Below, piece by piece: positions 1 to 8,570 of a stretch of DNA of 64,000 bases. The translations under genes and the position numbers were made by a program. This stretch comes from Zhengella sedimenti (GTDB lineage Bacteria; Pseudomonadota; Alphaproteobacteria; Rhizobiales; Rhizobiaceae), in contig NZ_JBKFFP010000009.1 in the NCBI RefSeq assembly GCF_046506625.1, positions 1 to 64,000 of the forward strand. Direction: 5' to 3'. How positions within the stretch are numbered: the stretch's first letter is position 1; each line of letters starts with the position of its first letter. Under the pieces are notes generated by a model. The model was not told the DNA's origin. It saw only the letters and a list, made by a program, of their open reading frames with translations, and made no database searches.

Positions 1-344
1 GCAGCCCGCTGTCGCCAGCAGCGCCGCCGCCCTCGTTGTGAGCGGTATATAGGCCCCACCAACCAAACCTGTCAACAGCCATTTCTTGAAAAAATCACGG
101 TTTCGGAGGATCGTTTTTCGGGCACCATTTTCTGCGGCATGCCCCTCCCTTGCGACACGGGGCGAACGGGGTCAGCGTCGATTGCCTGGCGGTGCGGAAC
201 GTTATCTCCTTTCCGGCCGATGGTGCCCGCACAGCCTGCCTGCCGCACTTCGCACGCAGCCTGCAATGACATCACTTGAGGCCTTCCTGTCGGCTGCGCG
301 GCCCTGTAAAGTCCGCCGGCAATCCGGAAGTGGGGAGGCTTTTG
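1..344. other. Gene-free left edge
   Basis: I see no convincing gene here. The short open frames lack a plausible ribosome-binding site and protein-like composition. An AT-richer patch around 41-125 could be the 5' region of a gene lying off the left edge on the reverse strand, but nothing proves it. The only clear signal is the GGGGAGG ribosome-binding site at 332-338, which serves the regulator starting at 345. Confidence 0.5.
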
Positions 345-1484
345 GTGCTGGAATACAGCCATGACTGGCGCCTTGTCCTGGCGGCCTTCGCCATTGCGCT
401 GATGGCAGGCTTTACGGGGCTATCGCTCACGCGCGGCGCTTCACGCCTCGAGATCGGCCGCCGCAAGGCCGTCGTCTCCATGGCCTCGGTCGCCCTGGGC
501 GGCGGCATCTGGTCGATGCATTTCGTGGCCATGCTCGGCCTGCAACTGCCCATCCTCTATTTCTACGACGTGCTGACAACGCTCATATCCGCCCTGGCCG
601 CCATCCTGATGACCGGCGTGGCGCTGCTGATCCTGCATTTCCGCAAGCGCTCCAACGGGAACATGGTGCTGGCAGGCACGGTGATCGGGCTCGGCATCGT
701 CGCAATGCATTATATCGGCATGTCCGGCATGGAATTGTGCCAGCCGGTCTATACGCCCTTCGGCCTTGGCGGCGCGTTCGCGGCCTCGGTCGCGCTGTCC
801 GTCCTGGCGGTTCGCGTCGCCTATTCGGAGCGCGGAAGGCGCAACATCGTGCTGGGCACCGTGTGCTTCGGGATCGCGGTCGTGATGGTCCATTTCATCG
901 CCATGGCGGGAACCGGCTTCCTGCCGGCCGGTATGCCGGGCGCCATCGGACCGGCGATCAGCAACGAGACGCTGGCGATCCTCGTCACGCTGTCGACCTT
1001 CCTGATCTCGGCGGCCTTCCTGCTGACCGGAATCACCTTCACCCCGCCGGCCGAACCGGCGCAGGCGGCCGTTGCCGCGCCAGTCGCCGGTGTCAGCGCC
1101 GCGCAACCGGCGCAGCCCGTGGTGCCGCCATCCCTGCCGAAGGGCAATGGCGCGGGCCTGCGGATACCGCATGAGAAGGGCGGCAAGACCCTTTTCCTCG
1201 ATCCGGCCTCCGTCTCGGCGGTGCGCGCCGAAGGTCATTACACCCGGCTTCACATGGGTTCAGAGACGCTGTTCTGCCCGTGGTCCATATCCGAGGCGGA
1301 GGAAAGGCTGGCACCTGCGGGGTTCTTGCGCGTGCATCGCAGCTACCTCATCAACCCTGCCCACGTGGCGAAATTCGAGCGGCTCAAGGACACCGGCCAA
1401 TGCTCCGTGGTCGGCGCGGAGGACCTCTGGATCCCCGTCAGCCGCACCCGGCTGACGCAGTTTCGGGAGGAACTGGGGCTCTAG
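345..1484 (+). CDS. coxC: MHYT-LytTR membrane-bound transcriptional regulator (CoxC-like)
   Basis: This is a predicted membrane sensor fused to a DNA-binding domain, 379 aa from GTG 345. That start has GGGGAGG 7 bp upstream and begins right at the first membrane segment; the longer frame from 276 adds an unlikely leader. The first ~230 residues hold about seven membrane helices with three MHYT-type motifs (SMHFVAMLG, AMHYIGMSG, MVHFIAMAG), a domain proposed to bind metal and sense a diatomic gas. An Ala/Pro linker follows, then a C-terminal LytTR domain (about 280-379, FLRVHRSYLINP). This is the architecture of CoxC and CoxH of Oligotropha. The gene sits 256 bp upstream of coxM on the same strand. 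I infer that it controls the cox operon, possibly in response to CO; the ligand is not shown by sequence. Confidence 0.85.
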   Translation: MLEYSHDWRLVLAAFAIALMAGFTGLSLTRGASRLEIGRRKAVVSMASVALGGGIWSMHFVAMLGLQLPILYFYDVLTTLISALAAILMTGVALLILHFRKRSNGNMVLAGTVIGLGIVAMHYIGMSGMELCQPVYTPFGLGGAFAASVALSVLAVRVAYSERGRRNIVLGTVCFGIAVVMVHFIAMAGTGFLPAGMPGAIGPAISNETLAILVTLSTFLISAAFLLTGITFTPPAEPAQAAVAAPVAGVSAAQPAQPVVPPSLPKGNGAGLRIPHEKGGKTLFLDPASVSAVRAEGHYTRLHMGSETLFCPWSISEAEERLAPAGFLRVHRSYLINPAHVAKFERLKDTGQCSVVGAEDLWIPVSRTRLTQFREELGL

Positions 1485-1605
1485 GGCAACATCGGCTGTC
1501 GTCGGCTCAATCCATTGGTCCGGCTTGCCGGTTTCTCGCAATTCCGGACGCAAAACCGGTTCCCGCTTCCGTCGGAATTGCCGTCAAGCCTGCCAATCCA
1601 TTCCC

Positions 1606-1641
1606 TTTCGCAGTTCGTGCAACGATTTCGCAGTTCGTGCA
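1606..1641 (+). promoter_or_regulatory. Tandem direct repeat, likely LytTR operator upstream of coxM
   Basis: TTTCGCAGTTCGTGCA occurs perfectly at 1606-1621 and again at 1626-1641, a 20-bp period that puts both copies on the same face of the helix. The core GCAGTTCGT matches 8 of 9 positions of the LytTR half-site consensus [TA][AC][CA]GTTN[AG][TG], and LytTR regulators bind paired direct repeats about two turns apart. The site lies between the LytTR regulator gene and coxM. Binding is inferred. Confidence 0.65.
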
Positions 1642-1740
1642 CCGACCGGATGCATTCGTTGAATCGCACTGCGCCCGCGACCACCAGCCGCCCTAGCTTG
1701 CCCGCAAATGCGTCCATACGACGCATGAGTGGAGGAGCAC

Positions 1741-2595
1741 ATGATACCATCATCGTTCGAATATCACCGGCCGTCAGACCTTGCGGCGGCCATCGGCATC
1801 CTTGCCGAACATGGCGACGAGGCGCGGGTGATCGCCGGCGGGCACAGCCTCATCCCGCTCATGAAGATGCGCATGGCCGCCGTGACGCATCTGGTCGACC
1901 TGCAGGGGCTTGGCGACCTCAAGCAGATCAGCATCTCGCCGGAGGGCGTCACCATCGGCGCCATGGTGACGCAGGCCGAGCTCATCGCGCATGAGGGACT
2001 GGCCGCAGCGGTGCCCCTGCTGCGCGAAGCGGCGCTGCAGATCGCCGATCCGCAGGTGCGCAACCTGGGTACAGTGGGCGGCAATGTCGCCAATGGCGAT
2101 CCGGGAAACGACATGCCGGGCCTCATGCAGTGCCTTGACGCGACCTTCACACTCGAAGGCCCGAATGGCAACCGCGACGTCGCGGCGCGGGACTTCTACC
2201 TTTCCGCCTATGTGACCGAACGCGCCGACGACGAGATCCTGACTCGCATCCGCCTTGCCGCCACGGGCGGCGGCCATGCCTATGAAAAGCAGAAGCGCAA
2301 GATCGGCGACTATGCCACGGCGGCCGCTGCCGTGCTGCTCACCAAGGCGGATGGCAAGGTGGCATCGGCCTCCATCGCCATGACCAACCTGTCGGACGTG
2401 CCGGTCTGGTCGCAGGCCGCCGGCGATGCGCTCGTCGGCACCGATTGCGGGGAAGAAGCGGTCAAGGCGGCCGTCGCGGCGATGCTCGGCGACATCGACC
2501 CGCAGCCGGACAATCGCGGTCCCATCGAATTCAAGCGGCACGTGGCCGGCGTCATGCTCGGCCGTGCCATCGCCCGCGCCTGGTCGCGGGCCTGA
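1741..2595 (+). CDS. coxM: Carbon monoxide dehydrogenase medium (FAD) subunit
   Basis: This is the flavoprotein subunit of aerobic Mo-Cu CO dehydrogenase, which passes electrons from the iron-sulfur subunit to the respiratory quinone pool. The 284-aa product has the two FAD-binding motifs of the xanthine dehydrogenase medium-subunit family: AGGHSLIPLMK near residue 34 and TVGGNVANGDPGND near 112. Length and order match CoxM of Oligotropha. ATG 1741 is preceded by GGAGGAG; a GTG at 1729 in the same frame lies inside that ribosome-binding site and is rejected. It is the first gene of coxMSLDEFG. Confidence 0.95.
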   Translation: MIPSSFEYHRPSDLAAAIGILAEHGDEARVIAGGHSLIPLMKMRMAAVTHLVDLQGLGDLKQISISPEGVTIGAMVTQAELIAHEGLAAAVPLLREAALQIADPQVRNLGTVGGNVANGDPGNDMPGLMQCLDATFTLEGPNGNRDVAARDFYLSAYVTERADDEILTRIRLAATGGGHAYEKQKRKIGDYATAAAAVLLTKADGKVASASIAMTNLSDVPVWSQAAGDALVGTDCGEEAVKAAVAAMLGDIDPQPDNRGPIEFKRHVAGVMLGRAIARAWSRA

Positions 2596-2609
2596 GGGAG
2601 GAAAGCCAG

Positions 2610-3101
2610 ATGGCAAAGAAGATGCAAGTCACCCTGACGGTGAACGGCGAGACGCATGAACTGCTCGCCGAACCGCGCGAACTGCTGATCCATGTGCTGC
2701 GCGAGCGGCTGGGGATCACCGGGCCGCATATCGGCTGCGAGACCAGTCATTGCGGCGCCTGCACCGTGGACATGGACGGCAAGTCGGTGAAGGCCTGCAC
2801 GGTGTTCGCCGCCCAGGCCGACGGCGCCGACATCACCACCATCGAAGGCCTCGGCAATCCCGACGGACTGCACGTCCTGCAGGAAATGTTCCGCGAACAT
2901 CACGGCCTGCAATGCGGTTTCTGCACGCCGGGCATGATCACCCGGGCGCACCGGCTGCTGATCGAGAACCCGAACCCGACCGAGGAGGAGGTGCGTTTCG
3001 GCATGGCCGGAAACCTGTGCCGCTGCACCGGCTACCAGAACATCGTCAAGGCCATCCTGGCGGCCGCAAGCCAGATGAACCAGAAGGAGGCCGCGGAATG
3101 A
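2610..3101 (+). CDS. coxS: Carbon monoxide dehydrogenase small (2x[2Fe-2S]) subunit
   Basis: This is the iron-sulfur subunit of aerobic CO dehydrogenase, carrying electrons from the molybdenum centre in CoxL to FAD in CoxM. The 163-aa protein has an N-terminal plant-type [2Fe-2S] ferredoxin fold with CETSHCGAC plus a downstream Cys, and a C-terminal second cluster with CGFC and CRC motifs, as in XdhA/CoxS proteins. ATG 2610 follows GGGAGGAAAG by a normal spacing. It starts 14 bp after coxM and overlaps the coxL start by 4 bp (ATGA). Confidence 0.96.
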   Translation: MAKKMQVTLTVNGETHELLAEPRELLIHVLRERLGITGPHIGCETSHCGACTVDMDGKSVKACTVFAAQADGADITTIEGLGNPDGLHVLQEMFREHHGLQCGFCTPGMITRAHRLLIENPNPTEEEVRFGMAGNLCRCTGYQNIVKAILAAASQMNQKEAAE

Positions 3102-5518
3102 ACGACATGACGCCAAGCCGCGAACAGCGCATCGCAAACCTCAAGGGCCTGGGTTCCAGCCGCAAGCGCGTGGAGGATGTCCGCTTCACCCAGGGCAAGG
3201 GCAACTATGTCGACGACATCAAGCTGCCCGGCATGCTGTTCGGCGATTTCGTCCGTTCGCCCTATGCCCATGCACGGGTGAAATCCATCAATACAGAGGC
3301 CGCCATGGCCATGCCGGGGGTGATCGCGGTGCTGACCGCCGCCGACCTCGCGCCGCTCAACCTGCACTGGATGCCGACGCTGGCCGGCGACAAGCAGATG
3401 GTGCTGGCCGACGGCAAGGTTCTGTTCCAGGGCCAGGAAGTGGCCTTCGTCGTCGCGACCGACCGGTACATCGCGGCCGACGCGACCGAACTGGTCGAGG
3501 TCGAATACGAGGAACTGCCGGTCGTGGTCGACCCGTTCAAGGCGCTGGAGGACGAAGCCCCGGTCCTGCGCGAGGACCTGGAAGGCTCGATGACCGGCGC
3601 GCACGGCCCGCGCCGCCATCACAACCACATCTTCCTGTGGGAAGCGGGCGAGAAGGAAGCCACCGAACAGGCCATCGACGCGTCGGAAGTCGTCGCCGAG
3701 GAAATGGTCTACTACCACCGCACCCACCCCTGCCCGCTGGAAACCTGCGGCGCGGTGGCCAGCATGGACAAGGTCAACGGCAAGCTCACCGTCTATGGCA
3801 CGTTCCAGGCGCCGCACGTGGTGCGCACCGTCGCCTCGCTGCTTTCGGGCATCGAGGAGCACAACATCCGCGTCGTCAGCCCGGACATCGGCGGCGGCTT
3901 CGGCAACAAGGTCGGTGTCTATCCCGGCTATGTCTGCGCCATCGTCGCCTCCATCGTCACCGGCAAGCCGGTGAAATGGATCGAGGACCGGATGGAGAAC
4001 CTGACCTCCACCGCCTTTGCCCGCGACTACTGGATGAAGGGCCGCATCTCGGCCACCAAGGACGGCAAGATCACCGCGCTGCACTGCCATGTGACGGCCG
4101 ATCACGGCGCCTTCGACGCCTGCGCCGACCCGACCAAGTTCCCGGCCGGCTTCTTCCACATCTGCACCGGTTCCTACGACATTCCCGTCGCCTATGTCGG
4201 CGTGGACGGCGTCTATACCAACAAGGCGCCGGGGGGCGTGGCCTATCGCTGCTCCTTCCGGGTAACCGAGGCTGCCTATTTCATCGAGCGCATGATCGAG
4301 GTGCTGGCGATCGAACTGGGCATGGATGCCGCCGAACTGCGGCGCATCAACTTCATCCGCAAGGACCAGTTCCCCTACCAGTCGGCACTGGGCTGGGAAT
4401 ATGATTCCGGCGACTATCACACCGCCTGGGACAAGGCGCTGGAAGCCGTCGGCTACAAGCAGTTGCGGGAAGAGCAGGCTCAACGCATCGAGGATTTCAA
4501 GGCCGGCAGGACCCGCAAGCTGCTGGGCATCGGGCTGACCCACTTCACCGAGATCGTCGGGGCCGGACCGGTCAAGAATTGCGACATCCTCGGCATGGGC
4601 ATGTTCGACAGCTGCGAGATTCGCATCCATCCGACCGGCAGCGCCATTGCCCGGCTCGGGACAATCAGCCAGGGTCAGGGCCACGCCACGACCTTCGCCC
4701 AGATCATCGCCAGCGAGATCGGCCTGTCGGCCGACAGCATCACCGTCGAGGAGGGCGACACCGACACCGCCCCCTACGGGCTCGGTACCTATGGCAGCCG
4801 CTCCACGCCGGTTGCCGGTGCGGCCACGGCGCTTTGCGGCCGCAAGATCCGCGCCAAGGCGCAGATGATCGCCGCCTACCTGCTGGAGGTGCATGACGGA
4901 GACCTGGAATGGGATGTGGACCGCTTCGTGGTCAAGGGCGCACCGGAGCGCTTCAAGACCATGAAGGAGATCGCCTATGCGGCCTACAACCAGGCCATTC
5001 CGGGCCTCGAGCCGGGGCTGGAGGCCGTCAGCTACTATGACCCGCCGAACATGACCTATCCTTTCGGCGCCTATATCGCCGTCATGGAGATCGACGTGGA
5101 CACCGGCGAGCACGAGGTCCGGCAGTTCTACGCGCTGGACGATTGCGGCACGCGCATCAACCCGATGGTCATCGAGGGCCAGGTGCATGGCGGCGCGACG
5201 GAAGGCTATGCCATCGCCATGGGTCAGGAGATCGCCTATGACGAGATCGGCAACGTCAAGACCGGCACGCTGATGGACTTCTTCCTGCCGACCGCATGGG
5301 AGACGCCGCACTACACGACCGACCATACCGAAACCCCCTCGCCGCATCATCCGATCGGCGCCAAGGGTGTCGGCGAAAGCCCCAATGTCGGCTCGGTCCC
5401 GGCCTTCTCCAACGCGGTGCACGATGCCTTCCGCGCCTTCGGCCTGCGGCAGTCCCATATGCCGCACGACCACTGGCGCATCTGGAAGATCGCGCACGAT
5501 CTCGGGCTTCACGGCTGA
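3098..5518 (+). CDS. coxL: Carbon monoxide dehydrogenase large catalytic subunit, form I
   Basis: This is the molybdopterin-cytosine-dinucleotide subunit that oxidises CO plus water to CO2, two electrons and two protons. The 806-aa length is close to Oligotropha CoxL (809). The active-site loop AYRCSFR is at residues 382-388 with Cys385, which carries the copper in the Mo-S-Cu centre. This Cys loop is the diagnostic signature of form I (true CODH) as opposed to form II (AYRGAGR). The C-terminal GVGES motif supplies the conserved active-site Glu. The first in-frame Met that gives a CoxL-like N-terminus is ATG 3098, overlapping the coxS stop. An apparent upstream extension of the frame into coxS is not coding. 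Confidence 0.97.
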   Translation: MNDMTPSREQRIANLKGLGSSRKRVEDVRFTQGKGNYVDDIKLPGMLFGDFVRSPYAHARVKSINTEAAMAMPGVIAVLTAADLAPLNLHWMPTLAGDKQMVLADGKVLFQGQEVAFVVATDRYIAADATELVEVEYEELPVVVDPFKALEDEAPVLREDLEGSMTGAHGPRRHHNHIFLWEAGEKEATEQAIDASEVVAEEMVYYHRTHPCPLETCGAVASMDKVNGKLTVYGTFQAPHVVRTVASLLSGIEEHNIRVVSPDIGGGFGNKVGVYPGYVCAIVASIVTGKPVKWIEDRMENLTSTAFARDYWMKGRISATKDGKITALHCHVTADHGAFDACADPTKFPAGFFHICTGSYDIPVAYVGVDGVYTNKAPGGVAYRCSFRVTEAAYFIERMIEVLAIELGMDAAELRRINFIRKDQFPYQSALGWEYDSGDYHTAWDKALEAVGYKQLREEQAQRIEDFKAGRTRKLLGIGLTHFTEIVGAGPVKNCDILGMGMFDSCEIRIHPTGSAIARLGTISQGQGHATTFAQIIASEIGLSADSITVEEGDTDTAPYGLGTYGSRSTPVAGAATALCGRKIRAKAQMIAAYLLEVHDGDLEWDVDRFVVKGAPERFKTMKEIAYAAYNQAIPGLEPGLEAVSYYDPPNMTYPFGAYIAVMEIDVDTGEHEVRQFYALDDCGTRINPMVIEGQVHGGATEGYAIAMGQEIAYDEIGNVKTGTLMDFFLPTAWETPHYTTDHTETPSPHHPIGAKGVGESPNVGSVPAFSNAVHDAFRAFGLRQSHMPHDHWRIWKIAHDLGLHG

Positions 5519-5566
5519 ACAGGGAGGGGGCGGCACGGACGTTTCCGGCGCCGCCCCGCCATATCC

Positions 5567-6445
5567 ATGACAAAACCCGCTGACATCCAGTCCGGCCTTG
5601 CAGGACAGGGCTATGTGGCCGCGCCGGATCTCGCCATGGCGCTGCACCTGGCGCTTCAACTCGGCCGCCCGCTGCTGCTGGAAGGTGCGGCCGGCGTCGG
5701 CAAGACCGAGGTCGCGCGCGCATTGGCGCAATGGAAGGGCTGCGCGCTCATCCGGCTGCAATGCTATGAGGGGCTGGACGCGGCGCAGGCCATCTATGAA
5801 TGGAACTACCAGCGCCAGCTTCTGGCGATCCGTGCCCATGCCGAGGTCGGCGAGACCGGCGACGCGGTCGAGGCGCGGCTCTTTTCCGAGGAATACCTGC
5901 TGGAACGCCCGCTGTTGCGCGCGCTGCGCCAGGCGGTCGCGCCGGTGCTGCTGATCGACGAGATCGACCGGGCGGACGAGGAATTCGAGGCCTATCTGCT
6001 GGAGGTCCTCTCCGATTTCCAGATCACCATTCCCGAGCTTGGCACCATTGCCGCCACGACACGGCCGATGGTGATCCTGACCGCCAACGGCACGCGCGAT
6101 CTCTCCGATGCGCTGCGCCGGCGCTGTCTCTATGCCCATGTCGACTATCCCGACCGGGCCACGGAACTGGCCATCCTCAAGGCCCGCTGCCCGCAGGTGG
6201 AGGACGCGCTGGCCGGCCAGATCGTCGCCTTCGTGCAGTCACTGCGGCGCGAAGAACTGGAAAAGAAGCCGGGCATCGCCGAGATGCTGGATTTCGCCGC
6301 GGCGCTTGCGGGCCTGGGCCTTGCCGACCTGTCCGACGATCCGGCCATCCTCCAGGCCGCGCTCGCCACGCTGCTGAAGACACAGGCCGACCGCGCCGCT
6401 ATCACGACAGAGGTGGCGCAACGCCTGGCAGGGAAAGCGGCATGA
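5567..6445 (+). CDS. coxD: CoxD, MoxR-type AAA+ ATPase for CODH cofactor maturation
   Basis: This is an AAA+ ATPase that, in Oligotropha, is needed to install sulfur and copper in the CODH active site, acting as an unfoldase or chaperone on apo-CODH. The 292-aa protein has Walker A GAAGVGKTE near residue 42 and Walker B LLIDEIDRAD near 129, typical of the MoxR family. It begins 48 bp after coxL and overlaps coxE by 4 bp. Pairing of a MoxR ATPase with a VWA protein (the next gene) is a recurring chaperone arrangement. Confidence 0.92.
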   Translation: MTKPADIQSGLAGQGYVAAPDLAMALHLALQLGRPLLLEGAAGVGKTEVARALAQWKGCALIRLQCYEGLDAAQAIYEWNYQRQLLAIRAHAEVGETGDAVEARLFSEEYLLERPLLRALRQAVAPVLLIDEIDRADEEFEAYLLEVLSDFQITIPELGTIAATTRPMVILTANGTRDLSDALRRRCLYAHVDYPDRATELAILKARCPQVEDALAGQIVAFVQSLRREELEKKPGIAEMLDFAAALAGLGLADLSDDPAILQAALATLLKTQADRAAITTEVAQRLAGKAA

Positions 6446-7617
6446 GGGGCGCCGTCACCCGCTTTGCGGCGCGCGATCCGGGGCCTGCGGCGCGAATCGC
6501 GGGCTTCATGGCGCATCTGCGCGACAACGGCTTCCGTCTCGGCATTGCCGAGACGCAGACGGCGCTGGCCGCGCTGGCCGCGACCCCGGCCGACGAGGCG
6601 TCGGTGCGCGGCGCGCTGAAAACCGTGGCCTGCGGCTCGGCCGACGACTGGGCCCGCTTCGATGCCGTCTTCGACAGCTACTGGCGCAATGGCGGACGGG
6701 TGCGCAGCAAGGCGGTGCCTGCCGGAAATCCCGCCCATACCCGCAATTCCCGCACCGCCGAAGGCCAGTCAGGTTCGGCCGGCGGCAAGGCCGACGCCCC
6801 CGACAGCGACGGCAAGGGCGAGAGCGAGGCGGGCGGCGAAGGCCGGCTGATCGCCACCACGATCACCAACCGCATGAAGAAGGACCTGCGCGACCTCGTC
6901 GCACCAGAAGACATCCGCGCCGCCGAACAGGTGGCATGGCGTCTCGGCAAGGCGTTGCGCGACCGGCGTTCGCGCCGGACCCGCGCTGCCCGGCGCGGCG
7001 CGCGGGTCGATCTTCGCCGCACCATCCGGTCTTCCCTTGGCACCGGCGGCGAGCCGATGCGCCTTGCCTTCCGCCAGAAGCCGGACCGCCCGGTGCGGAT
7101 CACGGCGCTGGTCGACGTGTCGGGCTCCATGACGCCCTATGCCCGCCCCTTCCTGGCCTTCCTCGCCGGCCTGATGCGCGCGGACGCGTCCGCCGATGCC
7201 TATCTGTTCCATACCCGTCTCGTGCGCGTGACCGAGGCGCTGCGCGACGAGGACCCGTTGCGCGCACTCAACCGCATCACGCTGCTGGCCGAGGGTTTCG
7301 GGGGCGGCAGCCGGATCGGCGCCGGCCTGCACCATTTCGCCACCACCCATGCCCGGCGCCTCGTCAACGGGCGAAGCGTCGTCATCATCCTGTCGGACGG
7401 CTATGACAGCGCGCCCTCCGGCGAGCTTGCCGCCGCGCTGGAGCGGCTCTCGCGGCGCGGATGCCGCATCCTCTGGCTGAACCCGCTGAAGGGCTGGCGC
7501 GACTACGCGCCGGTGGCATCCGGCATGGCCGCCGCCCTGCCCTATCTCGATCTCTTCGCCCCCGCAGCAACGCTCGAAGACCTCGCAGCCCTTGAAAAGG
7601 AGCTTGCCCGCCTATGA
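6442..7617 (+). CDS. coxE: CoxE, VWA-domain CODH maturation protein
   Basis: This is the partner of CoxD in copper/sulfur insertion into CODH. The 391-aa protein has a helical N-terminal half, a basic Arg-rich segment around residues 170-195, and a C-terminal von Willebrand A domain with the MIDAS motif DVSGSM near residue 225 and a downstream LSDGYDSA strand. ATG 6442 overlaps the coxD stop (ATGA); the much longer open frame upstream runs through coxD out of frame and is not used. The 3' end overlaps coxF by 4 bp. Confidence 0.92.
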   Translation: MRGAVTRFAARDPGPAARIAGFMAHLRDNGFRLGIAETQTALAALAATPADEASVRGALKTVACGSADDWARFDAVFDSYWRNGGRVRSKAVPAGNPAHTRNSRTAEGQSGSAGGKADAPDSDGKGESEAGGEGRLIATTITNRMKKDLRDLVAPEDIRAAEQVAWRLGKALRDRRSRRTRAARRGARVDLRRTIRSSLGTGGEPMRLAFRQKPDRPVRITALVDVSGSMTPYARPFLAFLAGLMRADASADAYLFHTRLVRVTEALRDEDPLRALNRITLLAEGFGGGSRIGAGLHHFATTHARRLVNGRSVVIILSDGYDSAPSGELAAALERLSRRGCRILWLNPLKGWRDYAPVASGMAAALPYLDLFAPAATLEDLAALEKELARL

Positions 7618-8441
7618 ACAAGACACGCTTCGACGACCGTTTCGAAACCAGGCTGGCCAGCCTGCGCGCCGCCGGCGAGCCCTTCGCCGTTGCCACCGTG
7701 GTGCGTACCGTCGACGCAACCAGCGCCAAGCCCGGCGCCAAGGCCATCGTGCTGGCCGACGGCACCATCGCGGAAGGCTGGATCGGCGGCGGCTGCGCCC
7801 GTTCCGCGGTGGGCAAGGCCGGTGCGACGGCCATCCGTGAAAGCCGCGCGCAATTCATCTCGCTTCGACCCGAGGAACTCCTGAACGCCGAAGGCGTGGC
7901 CCCGGGCGAGGAACGGCACGGCGTCCGCTTTGCCCGAAACGGCTGCCCCTCGAAGGGTTCCATGGACATCTTCATCGAACCGGTGCTTCCAGTGCCCCGA
8001 CTTGTCGTGTTCGGAGCCAGCCCCGTTGCGCTGGCCCTTTCGGCCCTGGCCGCCCATTTCGACCTGCACCGCACGCTGGCCGCCCCCGATCTGAGCGAAG
8101 GCCCGGCCGACCAGGTTCAGGACGGCTACGCGCTCGACGCCCGGCCGGCCGGACAGCGTTTCATCGTGATCGCCACGCAGGGCAAGGGCGACGAGGCCGC
8201 CTTGCGCGCAGCGCTGTCGTCGTCGGCCGATTACATCGCCTTTGTCGGATCGCGGCGCAAGTTCGCCACGCTCGCCGAACGCCTGCGCGCCGACGGGATT
8301 GACGACGCATCCCTGGCGCGGGTCAAGGCGCCGGCCGGCCTCGACATCCACGCCATCACGCCGGAGGAGATCGCCCTGTCCATCCTGGCCGAAATCACCG
8401 TGCTGCGCCGTTCTGGCGGAAGAGGAGACGCCGATGCCTGA
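7614..8441 (+). CDS. coxF: CoxF, XdhC/CoxI-family maturation protein
   Basis: XdhC/CoxI proteins bind molybdenum cofactor and deliver the sulfurated form to Mo hydroxylases. The 275-aa product has the N-terminal XdhC signature (WIGGGCARSAV, around 56-66) and a C-terminal Rossmann-like XdhC domain with VGSRRKFATL and a conserved GLDIHAITPEEIALSI tail. Start ATG 7614 overlaps the coxE stop. Identity as the CoxF of the coxMSLDEFG series rests on position as well as family. Confidence 0.88.
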   Translation: MNKTRFDDRFETRLASLRAAGEPFAVATVVRTVDATSAKPGAKAIVLADGTIAEGWIGGGCARSAVGKAGATAIRESRAQFISLRPEELLNAEGVAPGEERHGVRFARNGCPSKGSMDIFIEPVLPVPRLVVFGASPVALALSALAAHFDLHRTLAAPDLSEGPADQVQDGYALDARPAGQRFIVIATQGKGDEAALRAALSSSADYIAFVGSRRKFATLAERLRADGIDDASLARVKAPAGLDIHAITPEEIALSILAEITVLRRSGGRGDADA

Positions 8442-8562
8442 AACGCACACCCCGGCGAAGGAGAAACCACCACCGAAACCGGGCCTGCTGGCCCGCATCC
8501 TGCCGCCGCTCGCACCCGAGCAAGTCGCCCTAATGGCCCAGTACAGACTTCCCTGCTGTTGA
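8434..8562 (+). CDS. Small proline-rich ORF between coxF and coxG
   Basis: This is a 42-aa open frame starting at ATG 8434 with AGGAGA just upstream. It overlaps the coxF stop by 8 bp and its TGA lies within 12 bp of the coxG ATG, so it fills the gap exactly as a translationally coupled gene would. The product is Lys/Pro-rich at the N-terminus (KEKPPPKPG), has a short LLARILPPLAPEQVALM helix-like stretch and ends YRLPCC. I do not recognise it. It could be a real small protein, or a decayed end of an ancestral coxF or coxG extension. It has no membrane segment. Confidence 0.5.
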   Translation: MPETHTPAKEKPPPKPGLLARILPPLAPEQVALMAQYRLPCC

Positions 8563-8570
8563 GAGAAACG

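Noticed and set aside
276..344. N-terminal extension of the MHYT-LytTR regulator from ATG 276
   Set aside because: GGGGAGG sits inside the extension, just ahead of GTG 345, and the extension is not hydrophobic or domain-like.
3032..6139. A 1035-aa open frame antisense to coxL/coxD
   Set aside because: GC-rich codon bias leaves few stops on the opposite strand. The product is His/Gly/Asp-rich with no motif, and the sense strand carries clear CODH genes.
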